Assembly: GCA_964632305.1 (NCBI GenBank)
Contig: CAZWBR010000017.1
Coordinates: 1-64,000, forward strand
DNA length: 64,000 nucleotides
Reading direction: 5' to 3'
Origin: CAZWBR01 sp964632305
GTDB lineage: Bacteria; Bacteroidota; Bacteroidia; Bacteroidales; Prolixibacteraceae
The translations under genes and the position numbers were made by a program. Numbering within the stretch: position 1 is the stretch's first letter; each line of letters begins with the position of its first letter. The notes under the pieces were generated by a model that was not told the origin of the DNA, ran no database searches, and saw only the letters and a list, made by a program, of their open reading frames with translations. Of this stretch, positions 45,044 through 53,885 are shown piece after piece.

Positions 45044-46345
45044 CTACTTATACCGCGTATAATTGATCAACAGCTCCATAGGAAGCGAACTGGTCCCCCC
45101 TTTCAGGACAACCCTGTTGGCTATGCCGTTTCGATCGGAATGAACGAGATAGAAAGTGGTGTTGCTCACCTCGCCATCTATGATCTGCTGCAGATGCTGG
45201 GTGATATTGAAACTATAAGTTGCCGACTCCGAACTGTAATACCCCCCGTAATAGGAACTTGACAATTCACTATCCTTAGGGAAAACCTCGTCACCATCAC
45301 TGTCGATAATCTTCAGGTAGATCCTTGAGGGGATACCGAATCGTTGCATATCTGTCAGCAGCGTATCCACATGAAAATAGAGGGTGGCTTTATTGATTAA
45401 ATAGTCGGATGAATCGGCCCAACTGGTCAGAGAGGGAACATTTACCTTGACTTTTGTCCCACCAAGAGGTTGAATAAACAACAGTGAATCCTGAACCTGC
45501 TCCTTGTTTAAATTGGAGAAGAAGGCGCTGTTGCTGTAATCGTGAACGAATCCGGGAACCACGGCCGAGTTACTGCTGATCTTGTAAGAAAAAGAGAGCG
45601 AATCTTTAGTGTCGGTATGATAATTCATCGACAATTCGGCCGAATTGTGAATAATTCCGACCAAAGCTCCTTTCCTGCCGACAGGTTCAGCCTCTATATA
45701 TAACCCCTTGAATGTTTCGAGGAAGACATCATTGCTGATCATAGCGAGAGAATCGACAGCCAGCAATTTCTCCGCGAAGGAAGGGTTAAGCCTGATCCTG
45801 ATGAATTGCTCGGTAGTATCCCTCTGGGCTGTGTTGACCCTGAATTTGGGAATAAAAGAGGCACTCCCCAGGAGTGTGCCCGAGGCAATATTTTTAGGAT
45901 GAAACGAGGAGAGATATTTGGCATCGTATTTTAAACTGCCGTCAAGCTCGTAGACCTTCAGGGTTTGGGGGTTAAGCGTATCGCCGTAAACACTCTTATA
46001 GCTCAGGATCAGGACCAGTGAGTCAACCGATGAAGAGCCATCATAATCGGGGTGATAAGGCAAACGGAACTGAGCCGCGAACGAGCCGTCGGTTCTCCCG
46101 TAAAGGGGATCATTAAAACTACCGGTGAAGGATAAGGCAGGCCTGTCGGACCTTATTTTATCATCGGTGAAGGTATAGGCGGTAATCGAATTTTGTTCCA
46201 GGTACGATCGCGAAACGAATGTCGATGTTCCCGGCAAAAGATCTATGCCGAGCGTCTCGTCGCCCTTTTTACAACCGGCAAGCAACAGGATGAACAGGAA
46301 GAGTGTCCCGAGAACCGTATTTATTTTGGAATATGAATTTTTCAA
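45044..46345 (-). CDS. DUF4270 family lipoprotein
   Basis: 433 aa from a TTG at 46345. The lipobox LLAGC is at about residue 25, followed by KKGDETLGIDLLPG, the DUF4270 hallmark. The ATG at 46411 is 22 codons upstream but would overlap the preceding gene by 35 nt and put an improbable stretch before the signal peptide, so the TTG is preferred. The body is beta-rich. It lies downstream of a short starch-synthase-like gene, an arrangement I recall as common in Bacteroidota. Function unknown. Confidence 0.82.
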   Translation of the reverse strand: MKNSYSKINTVLGTLFLFILLLAGCKKGDETLGIDLLPGTSTFVSRSYLEQNSITAYTFTDDKIRSDRPALSFTGSFNDPLYGRTDGSFAAQFRLPYHPDYDGSSSVDSLVLILSYKSVYGDTLNPQTLKVYELDGSLKYDAKYLSSFHPKNIASGTLLGSASFIPKFRVNTAQRDTTEQFIRIRLNPSFAEKLLAVDSLAMISNDVFLETFKGLYIEAEPVGRKGALVGIIHNSAELSMNYHTDTKDSLSFSYKISSNSAVVPGFVHDYSNSAFFSNLNKEQVQDSLLFIQPLGGTKVKVNVPSLTSWADSSDYLINKATLYFHVDTLLTDMQRFGIPSRIYLKIIDSDGDEVFPKDSELSSSYYGGYYSSESATYSFNITQHLQQIIDGEVSNTTFYLVHSDRNGIANRVVLKGGTSSLPMELLINYTRYK

Positions 46346-46376
46346 CGTATTCAGTTTTATATTAAACCGGCGCAAA

Positions 46377-47186
46377 TTATAAAATATTATTATAAAAATC
46401 GAAAAAGGCATCCTGGTAAGTTTCCTTGGGTTGATAATCGAGAAACTGTTTCCCCGAAGCCTTAATATATTCTTCTATCTCAGGATTGATGGTTTCACTT
46501 CCTTTTATAATAGCATCTGAATAGTTGATGACCAGCTTGGAATAATTCTCGAAGGTTGGCTCATTAATGACAGAGATATCCTTTGGATCAATACCGTCCT
46601 CGGCAATTTTGGAAGCCATATTTTCCGCAAGCGGATTGCTGAAGCCATTATCATAGACCGAATAAACGACCTTGGTATTGGCAAACAGCGGATTATCGCG
46701 ATAGGTCTCCTTCACAAACAGGGGAACCATCCCGGTGAACCACCCGTGACAATGGATGATATCGGGCGACCAACGCAACTTAATCACCGTCTCCAACACT
46801 CCCCGGGCAAAAAAGATGGCCCTTTCGTCGTTGTCATCAAACTCAACGCCGTTATCGTCGGCAACCGTGAACTTCCGCTGGAAATAATCTTCATTGTCGA
46901 TAAAATAGACCTGCATCCGGGCCGATTGAATAGAGGCAACCTTAATAATAAGAGGGTGATCATTATCATTAATTACCAAATTCATCCCGGAAAGACGGAT
47001 TACCTCGTGAAGTTGGTTTCTTCTCTCATTTACGCATCCAAACCTGGGCATAAATGTGCGGATCTCTTTCCCTCTCTCCTGAATACCCTGAGGAAGGAAT
47101 CTTCCGATGTCAGCAATTTCTGATTCAGGCAAATAGGGCATGATCTCCTGCGAAACAAATAAAACCTTCTTCTTTTCCATTCCCAT
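46377..47186 (-). CDS. Short glycogen/starch synthase-like protein (GT5 N-terminal domain only)
   Basis: 269 aa, about half the length of GlgA. It contains the GT5 N-terminal Rossmann domain: KVLFVSQEIMPYLPESEIAD, where GlgA has xEVxPxxKxGGLAD, and PDIIHCHGWFTGMVP (about residues 140-154). The C-terminal GT-B domain that binds the nucleotide sugar is absent, so catalysis on its own is doubtful. The reading frame is intact and followed by the DUF4270 gene. Start at 47186, or 47180 for the second Met. Confidence 0.82.
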   Translation of the reverse strand: MGMEKKKVLFVSQEIMPYLPESEIADIGRFLPQGIQERGKEIRTFMPRFGCVNERRNQLHEVIRLSGMNLVINDNDHPLIIKVASIQSARMQVYFIDNEDYFQRKFTVADDNGVEFDDNDERAIFFARGVLETVIKLRWSPDIIHCHGWFTGMVPLFVKETYRDNPLFANTKVVYSVYDNGFSNPLAENMASKIAEDGIDPKDISVINEPTFENYSKLVINYSDAIIKGSETINPEIEEYIKASGKQFLDYQPKETYQDAFFDFYNNIL

Positions 47187-47202
47187 TTTTTAAGATGATT
47201 TG

Positions 47203-47234
47203 CAAAAATATATAAAATCTAAGGAATATTCAAT
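47203..47234 (-). promoter_or_regulatory. Promoter of the starch-synthase-like gene
   Basis: On the minus strand ATTG (47234-47231), a 20-bp spacer and TATTTTTG (47210-47203) match the Bacteroidota promoter with one -33 mismatch. Start codon 17 nt downstream. Confidence 0.65.
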
Positions 47235-47325
47235 CATTTGCATCGCGGGATATTCAATCAGGGAGCTGAAAGTTTTTATTGTGTTCAGATATTTCTTTAC
47301 TTTGCAATCTGTTTCAGATATAGGT

Positions 47326-48165
47326 ATGAAGCTTTTTAAAGAAATATCGGCACTGCAAGAAGTGCTGAAACAAGAAAGGGAACAAGGCTATTCCATTGGT
47401 TTTGTTCCAACTATGGGAGCCCTTCATCAGGGACACCTGTCGCTGGTTAATCAAGCCGGTCAAGAAAACGACATTGTCGTGGTCTCGATCTTTGTCAATC
47501 CGACCCAGTTCAACGATCCGGGCGATTTGACCAGATACCCCAGAACCCTGGATAAAGATATGGAATTACTCTCGGGAATCAAGTGCAACTATATCTTTGC
47601 CCCCGAGGTCAGGGAGATCTATCCTGAACCCGACACCCGCAAATTTAATTTCGGGGATCTCGAAACGGTGATGGAAGGGAAGTTCCGCCCGGGCCACTTC
47701 AACGGCGTGGCCCAGGTGGTCAGCAAGCTTTTTGATATCGTCAAACCCGACAGAGCCTATTTCGGCCTGAAAGATTTTCAACAATTGGCCGTCATCAAAA
47801 ACATGGTCAGCCAGTTAAAAATTGATATAAAAGTAGTACCTTGTGAAATCGTGCGGGAAGCAGACGGGCTGGCCATGAGTTCGAGAAATTCATTGCTGAC
47901 ACCCCAATACCGCGGTATTGCTCCTGTGATCCGGCAAACGCTGTTAAAAGCCAAAGAAAAGGCCGCGAGTATGCCGGTTAATGATCTTCGGGAATGGGTT
48001 ATCAAAGAACTCAGTTCGACCGGCAATTTAAGAGTTGAATATTTTGAGATTGTCGATGATACAAGGCTTCAGCCGGTACTCTCCTGGGACGAACCCGTCG
48101 TTAAAGTAGGCTGTGTTGCGCTCTACGCGGGTGAAATCAGGCTCATTGACAATATTGTATTTTGA
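47326..48165 (+). CDS. panC: Pantothenate synthetase
   Basis: Joins pantoate and beta-alanine with ATP. 279 aa from the ATG at 47326; the longer frame from 47200 lies over the divergent promoter region. PTMGALHQGHLSLV (residues 28-41) contains the HxGH nucleotidyl-transfer motif (His34, His37). FVNPTQF, KDFQQLAVI and MSSRNSLL are also canonical. panD starts 19 nt after its stop. Confidence 0.97.
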   Translation: MKLFKEISALQEVLKQEREQGYSIGFVPTMGALHQGHLSLVNQAGQENDIVVVSIFVNPTQFNDPGDLTRYPRTLDKDMELLSGIKCNYIFAPEVREIYPEPDTRKFNFGDLETVMEGKFRPGHFNGVAQVVSKLFDIVKPDRAYFGLKDFQQLAVIKNMVSQLKIDIKVVPCEIVREADGLAMSSRNSLLTPQYRGIAPVIRQTLLKAKEKAASMPVNDLREWVIKELSSTGNLRVEYFEIVDDTRLQPVLSWDEPVVKVGCVALYAGEIRLIDNIVF

Positions 48166-48184
48166 CAAATAACAAACAGAAAAG

Positions 48185-48535
48185 ATGTTTATTGAAGTAT
48201 GTAAATCAAAGATTCATCGGGTCTCGGTTACAGGCGCCGATCTGCAATATGTTGGAAGTATCACCATCGATGAGGACCTGATGGACGCGGCCAACCTGAT
48301 TGAAAACGAAAAAGTTCAGGTGGTCGACGTGAATAACGGGGAACGATTTGAGACCTACGTGATCCGCGGCGAACGCAACACCGGAGATATCATCCTCAAC
48401 GGGCCCGCTGCCCGTAAAGTTGCCGTAGGCGATATCATCATCATCGTTTCGTTTGCCACCATGGATTTCGAGGAAGCCAAGAGCTTCAAACCGCGAATCA
48501 TCTTCCCCGACACCGAAACCAACCGGTTGATATAG
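48185..48535 (+). CDS. panD: Aspartate 1-decarboxylase
   Basis: Produces beta-alanine for PanC. 116 aa pro-enzyme with the self-cleavage site Gly24-Ser25 in YVGSITID, where Ser25 becomes the pyruvoyl cofactor. Cotranscribed with panC; a terminator follows at 48561. Confidence 0.96.
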   Translation: MFIEVCKSKIHRVSVTGADLQYVGSITIDEDLMDAANLIENEKVQVVDVNNGERFETYVIRGERNTGDIILNGPAARKVAVGDIIIIVSFATMDFEEAKSFKPRIIFPDTETNRLI

Positions 48536-48560
48536 TCTATTTTTTGTATGGAATAATCAT

Positions 48561-48592
48561 AAACCCCGGGAGGAAGATTCCCGGGGTTTTCT
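48561..48592 (+). terminator. panCD terminator
   Basis: AAACCCCGGGA (48561-48571) pairs perfectly with TCCCGGGGTTT (48579-48589), followed by T residues. It lies upstream of the radA -7 element (TATTTTTG, 48593-48600) and excludes a radA start before it. Confidence 0.8.
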
Positions 48593-48621
48593 TATTTTTG
48601 GATCAAGCTAATAATTCTCAG

Positions 48622-49983
48622 GTGGCAAAAATCAAAACAACCTACGTCTGCCAAAGCTGCGGATACCAAACCCCGAAATGGATCGGGCGATGCTCCTCAT
48701 GCGGGGAGTGGAATACACTGATCGAGGAAATTGTCACCGTCGGGAAAAGCAATACCTTACCGCTTCTCTCACCAGGCAGTTCCAAACCTGTTCCCCTGAC
48801 GGATATCTCCGTGGAGCATCAGCAACGGATGGATACCCTCAACGCGGAATTCAACCGGGTCCTTGGCGGGGGTTTTGTTCCCGGTGGATTAGTCCTTCTC
48901 GGAGGCGAACCGGGGATAGGCAAATCGACCTTGGTCCTTCAGATCGCCCTGCAGGTCACCTCCCTGAAAGTACTCTATGTCTCGGGTGAAGAAAGCCTGC
49001 AACAACTGAAGTTAAGGGCCACCCGCATCAGCGGCAATAACCCCAACTGCTTCTTCCTCTGCGAAACATCTCTCGAGAATGTGCTGCTTCATATCGAAAA
49101 TGAACAACCCGACCTGGTCATCATCGATTCCATACAAACCATGACCACGGAAAATGCGGAATCCTCAGCCGGGAGCGTCACCCAGATCCGCGAATGTACC
49201 ACCGGGATTATGAAGCTGGCCAAGAGCCGGAATATTGCAGTAATCCTCATCGGCCATATCAACAAAGAAGGAAGCCTGGCCGGACCCAAGGTGCTCGAAC
49301 ACATCGTCGATACCGTCCTGCAATTTGAGGGTGACCGTAATTACCTCTTCAGAATACTGCGATCGGTCAAAAACCGTTTCGGCTCAACCTCCGAACTGGG
49401 GATTTTTGAAATGCGTCAGGACGGATTGCGCGAGGTAGCCAACCCTTCCGAGATGTTGCTCTCCACGCATAATGAAGGGCTGAGCGGGACGGCCACAGCT
49501 GCCTCTATCGAGGGATTACGCTCCTTCCTGATCGAAGTACAGGCCCTGGTCGGATCGGCCGCCTACGGGACGCCACAGCGCTCGGCGACAGGCTTCGATC
49601 TCCGCAGGATGAATATGCTTTTAGCTGTACTGGAAAAGAGAGCCGGGTTTAAATTAATGGCCAAAGATGTCTTCCTGAACATTGCCGGGGGATTGAGGGT
49701 CGACGATCCGGCCATGGACCTGGCCATTATCGCCGCGGTATTATCCTCTAATTTCGATACTGCCATTGCCAAGCAGATTGCCTTTGCCGGTGAGGTCGGC
49801 CTGACAGGAGAAATAAGGCCGGTGAGCCGGATAGAACAGCGCATAGCCGAAGCGCAAAAACTTGGGTTCAAAGAGATATACCTCTCCCGGTATAATAAGG
49901 GGGTCGATTTCTCGCGATTCGAGATTAAAATACACCAGGTCGATCGGGTGGAGAAGATGATAAGGACGCTTTTTGCCGGATAA
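48622..49983 (+). CDS. radA: DNA repair protein RadA
   Basis: RecA-related ATPase that promotes branch migration in recombination. 453 aa from the GTG at 48622, chosen because it gives the standard N-terminus; the ATG at 48544 would translate the panCD terminator. Zinc finger C10, C13, C24, C27; Walker A GEPGIGKST at 95-103; RadA-specific KNRFG motif; C-terminal Lon-like domain (about 350-453). TATTTTTG at 48593-48600 gives a leader of about 15 nt. Confidence 0.96.
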   Translation: MAKIKTTYVCQSCGYQTPKWIGRCSSCGEWNTLIEEIVTVGKSNTLPLLSPGSSKPVPLTDISVEHQQRMDTLNAEFNRVLGGGFVPGGLVLLGGEPGIGKSTLVLQIALQVTSLKVLYVSGEESLQQLKLRATRISGNNPNCFFLCETSLENVLLHIENEQPDLVIIDSIQTMTTENAESSAGSVTQIRECTTGIMKLAKSRNIAVILIGHINKEGSLAGPKVLEHIVDTVLQFEGDRNYLFRILRSVKNRFGSTSELGIFEMRQDGLREVANPSEMLLSTHNEGLSGTATAASIEGLRSFLIEVQALVGSAAYGTPQRSATGFDLRRMNMLLAVLEKRAGFKLMAKDVFLNIAGGLRVDDPAMDLAIIAAVLSSNFDTAIAKQIAFAGEVGLTGEIRPVSRIEQRIAEAQKLGFKEIYLSRYNKGVDFSRFEIKIHQVDRVEKMIRTLFAG

Positions 49984-50250
49984 AACTCATCGTAAATCGG
50001 GCTGTTTGCCCTTGCAAATAGCCAAAAAGCCAAAGTACTACTCCCAGTCAAGTTACCACCAGATTCTTCCATTCTTACCGGCGATACCGATCCCTTCGCG
50101 AAAACATGGAAATTTCAGTTAACCCTGTCAGTAATATAGAGAGGAAACGATCGTGGTCATCACCTCCGCTGATCCGCCGCTTCTGCCCCGCTCCACCCTG
50201 AGAAGGAGATGGGGAAAGAGGGGCCAACTCCGGACTTGCTGTTAGGTTCT

Positions 50251-50310
50251 TCTATGGTTCCTCCAAGGTTCCTGTAAGCTAGCTTACAGGAACCTTGGAG
50301 GAACCATAGA
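50251..50310. repeat. Perfect 60-bp palindrome built of 11-bp units
   Basis: The left half (50251-50280) and right half (50281-50310) are exact reverse complements with no loop; the centre is AGCT/AGCT. The units CTATGGTTCCT (50252), CCAAGGTTCCT (50263), GTAAGCTAGCT (50274), TACAGGAACCT (50285) and TGGAGGAACCA (50296) keep an 11-bp period. The left arm shares 24 identical bases with positions 15-38. It could form a cruciform, or a very stable RNA hairpin if transcribed. Confidence 0.95.
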
Positions 50311-50390
50311 GCAATCATGTAAAAAGGACGGATTAGACAGGTCCCGGGTAAGGTCTTCGTGAAGAGCAGGCCCCGGATAGGGAGGGGCCA

Positions 50391-50434
50391 AAAAAATGGC
50401 GGGACTGTTGTTTCAAACAATCCCGCCATTTTTT
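50391..50434. terminator. Terminator of the gldN operon
   Basis: AAAAAATGGCGGGA (50391-50404) pairs with TCCCGCCATTTTTT (50421-50434), with further inner pairs. The A and T runs allow function on both strands. It begins 18 nt after the gldN stop. Confidence 0.85.
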
Positions 50435-50451
50435 AAATCTTATTTGGAAAA

Positions 50452-51306
50452 TTAGTATTCCCAAAGATCCTGCTCGTAATTAAAGATCGCGGTTTTGATC
50501 CTTTCAGATTCTTCGGCGGCATATTCACCCGAAGCATACTGCTCGATGGAGCGGTTATTGTAAATATTTTCTTCTTTCACGATATAACTGTCGAAGCGGC
50601 GGGTCAGGAAAAGATCGTCAAAACTAAAGCTTCGTGCGCCGTTGGCCAGGTTAAGCGATTCATATTTGGCCAGAAGCGGACGGATTTCAGGATAATAGAC
50701 CCAGAAAATCTTTTTCCTTAACACGTTTTCCTGTGTCACGTCTTCATCGCGATAGAAGAGACGGATAGGGCACAAGCCTAAGATGCGAACCTGCAGGGTA
50801 GAAGTTTGTTTATCGAAATACCACACCTCTTTGATCATGATCTGTTTAATTTCCTCGGGACGCATATCCTGCTGAATGGTCACCTCCTCCATCTCGCCGG
50901 TCTCGAAATTTCTTCTCTGACTAACTTTTGTAGAGGCTCCGAATTGTTCCTTAACCTGGTTATAGGTCATCGGTAATTTAAACTCATTATCTTCCTGGGC
51001 AGCATCATAGGCAGTAATCCGGCCATCCTTGATACCTTTCAGCAGTAGATTGATCAGATTGGAACGCCCCTGTATCTCACGGGTAGGATAATAGAACTGC
51101 TGGTTCGATTTCTCCCTCAGATCAATAACCCTCCATATTGTTTTTGACCAAAGCACATCCGCTTCGCGAACACCAGGAAGCGGTGCAGGTTTCCGGTCAA
51201 GAGTGATCCGTTTTGAATAAGCGCCATCGATAACCTGGGCTTTCAAAACAACTGTTGAGGAAGTACCTAACAATATAACCAAAAGAATAAATAGTAATTT
51301 TTTCAT
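50452..51306 (-). CDS. gldN: Type IX secretion/gliding protein GldN (PorN)
   Basis: 284-aa periplasmic component that forms rings with GldK under the outer membrane. Signal peptide to about residue 24 (VLKAQ). GldN-family segments VLWSKTIWRVIDLREKSN, LCPIRLFYRDEDV (in part) and FWVYYPEIRPLLA are present. It is the last gene of the porP-gldK-gldL-gldM-gldN run, 3 nt after gldM. Confidence 0.94.
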   Translation of the reverse strand: MKKLLFILLVILLGTSSTVVLKAQVIDGAYSKRITLDRKPAPLPGVREADVLWSKTIWRVIDLREKSNQQFYYPTREIQGRSNLINLLLKGIKDGRITAYDAAQEDNEFKLPMTYNQVKEQFGASTKVSQRRNFETGEMEEVTIQQDMRPEEIKQIMIKEVWYFDKQTSTLQVRILGLCPIRLFYRDEDVTQENVLRKKIFWVYYPEIRPLLAKYESLNLANGARSFSFDDLFLTRRFDSYIVKEENIYNNRSIEQYASGEYAAEESERIKTAIFNYEQDLWEY

Positions 51307-51309
51307 TGC

Positions 51310-52851
51310 TTACCTGATTTTAAAGCTAATAGCAGACAAATTACGGGTAGACCCATCTTCGCCCTTGACCGTGATATTATCAAAATAGACCCGGCTTCCT
51401 GGATTCAACCCTTTCATCAGTTCGATCTGATCGGCAGAAAAACGGTTCCCGTTCGTAGGTTTATCAACAACATAACCGCCTTTGGAAGTCGAGACAATAA
51501 AGGAAGTGACCGTAAACTTCATCTGGAAATCGAAATCGGGGATCTCGGCAAAGACACCCTGTTCGGCCAGCAGTTCGTTTTTCGAAATTAACCCTTCATT
51601 TTTTCCTCCGACGGTCGCGATAGGATTAGGGACCCGCTTAACGCGGAATTCAACCGTTCCAATCTGTTTTACGCTCCCGTCGATATCTGCGTTAACCGTA
51701 ACCATCACCTTGGTTCCGACCTTATCTGGATAAACCACATATCCATCGGTGGTCTGTTCGAAGCGGGCATTTGTCATAGAGACTTTGACATTCTTCGATG
51801 CGATACCAGGAACAGAGATGGAGACCGGGTTGGGTAGTCCGTGATAGAAAACATTCATCTTGGTCGGACTGACCGTCATTGAAGGTTTTGCCACCGTATA
51901 TTCATGTTCGAAAGGATAAGGGACGACGATCCCGTTCGGATTTTTATAATTGATAACCCCATTCCATTTGAAAGTACCCTCACGCGAAGCAGTTAACCGG
52001 TAGAGACCGGCATTCTCGCCAGGTACCATCGGAAGAGTGGAACCACCTACCACGATCTCCGGTTTTACGGTAGTATCTATCGCCGAGATAAATACCTTGG
52101 CTTCGTAGGTTCCTCCTTCGAGCACATAGTCGGATTTTGAAACGACCTGAGCTTTTAACTGGTTGAATTTGAATGAGCTGGCGTCGATCTGGGTATAAAG
52201 ATAATTGATCACATCCGATTCCGAGTTACGAATATCCGATTGCATTTTCGACATCAGCGTAATAACGGCAATCAACGGATAACCTTCGAATTTACTCTGT
52301 TCCCACGATTCAGAATCCCCGTCAACAACCGGGGGCGCTGAAGTATCGAGACTCTTCTCAATAGCATGTACTAACGAAGCATTACTCGTGTCAATCAAAG
52401 AGATAAGGTAGCTCCGATAATCCTCAATGGCTTTCTTCAATTCGGTACCATGCTTCTTCACCAACATTATTTCGGCCGCGATATTCAAATCATCCTTTGA
52501 CTCAATATTGTTGACATCGCCATCTGCGCCATCGGCCCGTTTAACGATCATCTCTTTTAAACTGGAGATATAATTATACAAAGTATCGGTACGCTTTTTA
52601 ATCTCCAGTACTTCGCTGTTTAACTTTCCTGCTTTTTCAGGATTTTCCTGAGCAGAATTATTAAAATCAGTATAGACCTTCTCGTTCTTATTGTTGAAGT
52701 TTTCAATCGTCTTCATAAACCCTTGATCCACCACAGCAAAAGCATCCAGCACCGATTTGTCGACATTCAATGCCAACATTGCAGTCAGTACCAGGTACAT
52801 GAGGCTAATCATTCTTTGCCTCGGGGTTTCTGGACAGTTTTTTGTACCCAT
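51310..52851 (-). CDS. gldM: Type IX secretion motor protein GldM (PorM)
   Basis: 513 aa. One N-terminal membrane helix (about residues 15-31) carries the conserved PRQRMISLMYLVLTAMLALNV start (in part), where Arg11 aligns with the motor-critical Arg of Flavobacterium GldM. The rest is a long periplasmic shaft, helical at first (about 35-220) then beta domains ending at residue 513. With GldL it converts proton flow into rotation that drives secretion. 21 nt after gldL. Confidence 0.95.
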   Translation of the reverse strand: MGTKNCPETPRQRMISLMYLVLTAMLALNVDKSVLDAFAVVDQGFMKTIENFNNKNEKVYTDFNNSAQENPEKAGKLNSEVLEIKKRTDTLYNYISSLKEMIVKRADGADGDVNNIESKDDLNIAAEIMLVKKHGTELKKAIEDYRSYLISLIDTSNASLVHAIEKSLDTSAPPVVDGDSESWEQSKFEGYPLIAVITLMSKMQSDIRNSESDVINYLYTQIDASSFKFNQLKAQVVSKSDYVLEGGTYEAKVFISAIDTTVKPEIVVGGSTLPMVPGENAGLYRLTASREGTFKWNGVINYKNPNGIVVPYPFEHEYTVAKPSMTVSPTKMNVFYHGLPNPVSISVPGIASKNVKVSMTNARFEQTTDGYVVYPDKVGTKVMVTVNADIDGSVKQIGTVEFRVKRVPNPIATVGGKNEGLISKNELLAEQGVFAEIPDFDFQMKFTVTSFIVSTSKGGYVVDKPTNGNRFSADQIELMKGLNPGSRVYFDNITVKGEDGSTRNLSAISFKIR

Positions 52852-52872
52852 GTGGTCAGGAATTTAATAGAA

Positions 52873-53850
52873 TTAACCTTTAATATTCATTGCACCCAGC
52901 ATATTCCCGTAGACCTGATTCAAGGCTTCCAAATTACGGTTGAGCTGTTCGGTATGTTTACGGTATTTTTCGGCCTCCGACAAAGAAGCATCGATCAGTT
53001 GCGACATGGCAGAATAATCGGCATGTGCTTTGGTTGAGGTTTCAGACAGTTTTTTCACACTCTGCAGATGAATTTCATAGGATGAATTCAAGGATGCCAG
53101 ATTGCTGTTGATCTTGGTCAACTCACCTGAATAGGATTTGGAGTTCTCGTTCAGGGTTGCAAAATCCTTATTGATGGAATCCGAGAACTCTTTATAAGAA
53201 GAGGAGAGTTTTTCTCCGGTAGAGGAAAGCTGATCATTGATCTTGCGGGTTGACTCGGCAAACTTCTCGGCCATGCTCTTTGATGAGGTAGACATCACCT
53301 GTGAAGAATGTTCGTATGAACTAACCAGATCGTTCAGTGATTTTTCTATTGAGTGGGCGGCACGTGAATTGACATCGGTAAAGACATTTACCGATTCAGA
53401 AGCCGAGTTGAGGTTTCGGACATAAACATCGGTCGCTAAGGTAGCGCTTGAGATATCCGCGATACCACTGGCGGTATTGGACAGGTCCTGCAGACCTTTT
53501 TTCAGTTTGGCAAGCAACTCGGGCGATACCTCAGCTTTTTCAAGTAGGCTATCGAAGCCCACCGGCTGAGTTTTAGTTTGCAGGGAGGGATATTCGTCTT
53601 CCGGTATAAAATCTTCTTTCAATTGCGGATAAACTTTGGTCCAGTCCGGGTTTTCGAGCATCGGTTCAAAAGCAGAGAGGAAAAAGATCAAGGCTTCAGT
53701 TGACATCCCGATGGTCAGCATTAATCCCCCTGCCGGCCAGTGTTGCAGTTTAAACAATGCTCCAAGAAGTACTACAGATGCTCCAATACTATAAAAGTAG
53801 TTCATCGTTGACTTCCACCTTTTCGAATGTGTTAATTCGGACATTCCCAT
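52873..53850 (-). CDS. gldL: Type IX secretion motor protein GldL (PorL)
   Basis: 325 aa inner-membrane protein. Two helices (about 17-34 and 41-61) hold the HWPAGG turn and Glu52 in GMSTEALIFF, the position of the motor-critical membrane Glu. A long coiled-coil cytoplasmic tail (about 100-320), rich in Ser, follows; it is longer than the roughly 215-aa Flavobacterium protein but usual in Bacteroidales. Confidence 0.94.
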   Translation of the reverse strand: MGMSELTHSKRWKSTMNYFYSIGASVVLLGALFKLQHWPAGGLMLTIGMSTEALIFFLSAFEPMLENPDWTKVYPQLKEDFIPEDEYPSLQTKTQPVGFDSLLEKAEVSPELLAKLKKGLQDLSNTASGIADISSATLATDVYVRNLNSASESVNVFTDVNSRAAHSIEKSLNDLVSSYEHSSQVMSTSSKSMAEKFAESTRKINDQLSSTGEKLSSSYKEFSDSINKDFATLNENSKSYSGELTKINSNLASLNSSYEIHLQSVKKLSETSTKAHADYSAMSQLIDASLSEAEKYRKHTEQLNRNLEALNQVYGNMLGAMNIKG

Positions 53851-53885
53851 GGTTATAGATATTAGATAGATTTTGTACTTAGTTA

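Larger units (their letters stand above)
49984..50451. other. Gap between convergent radA and gldN
   Basis: This 468-bp gap contains a perfect 60-bp palindrome (50251-50310) and the gldN terminator (50391-50434). The first 260 bases show no gene or repeat that I can support. Confidence 0.6.
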
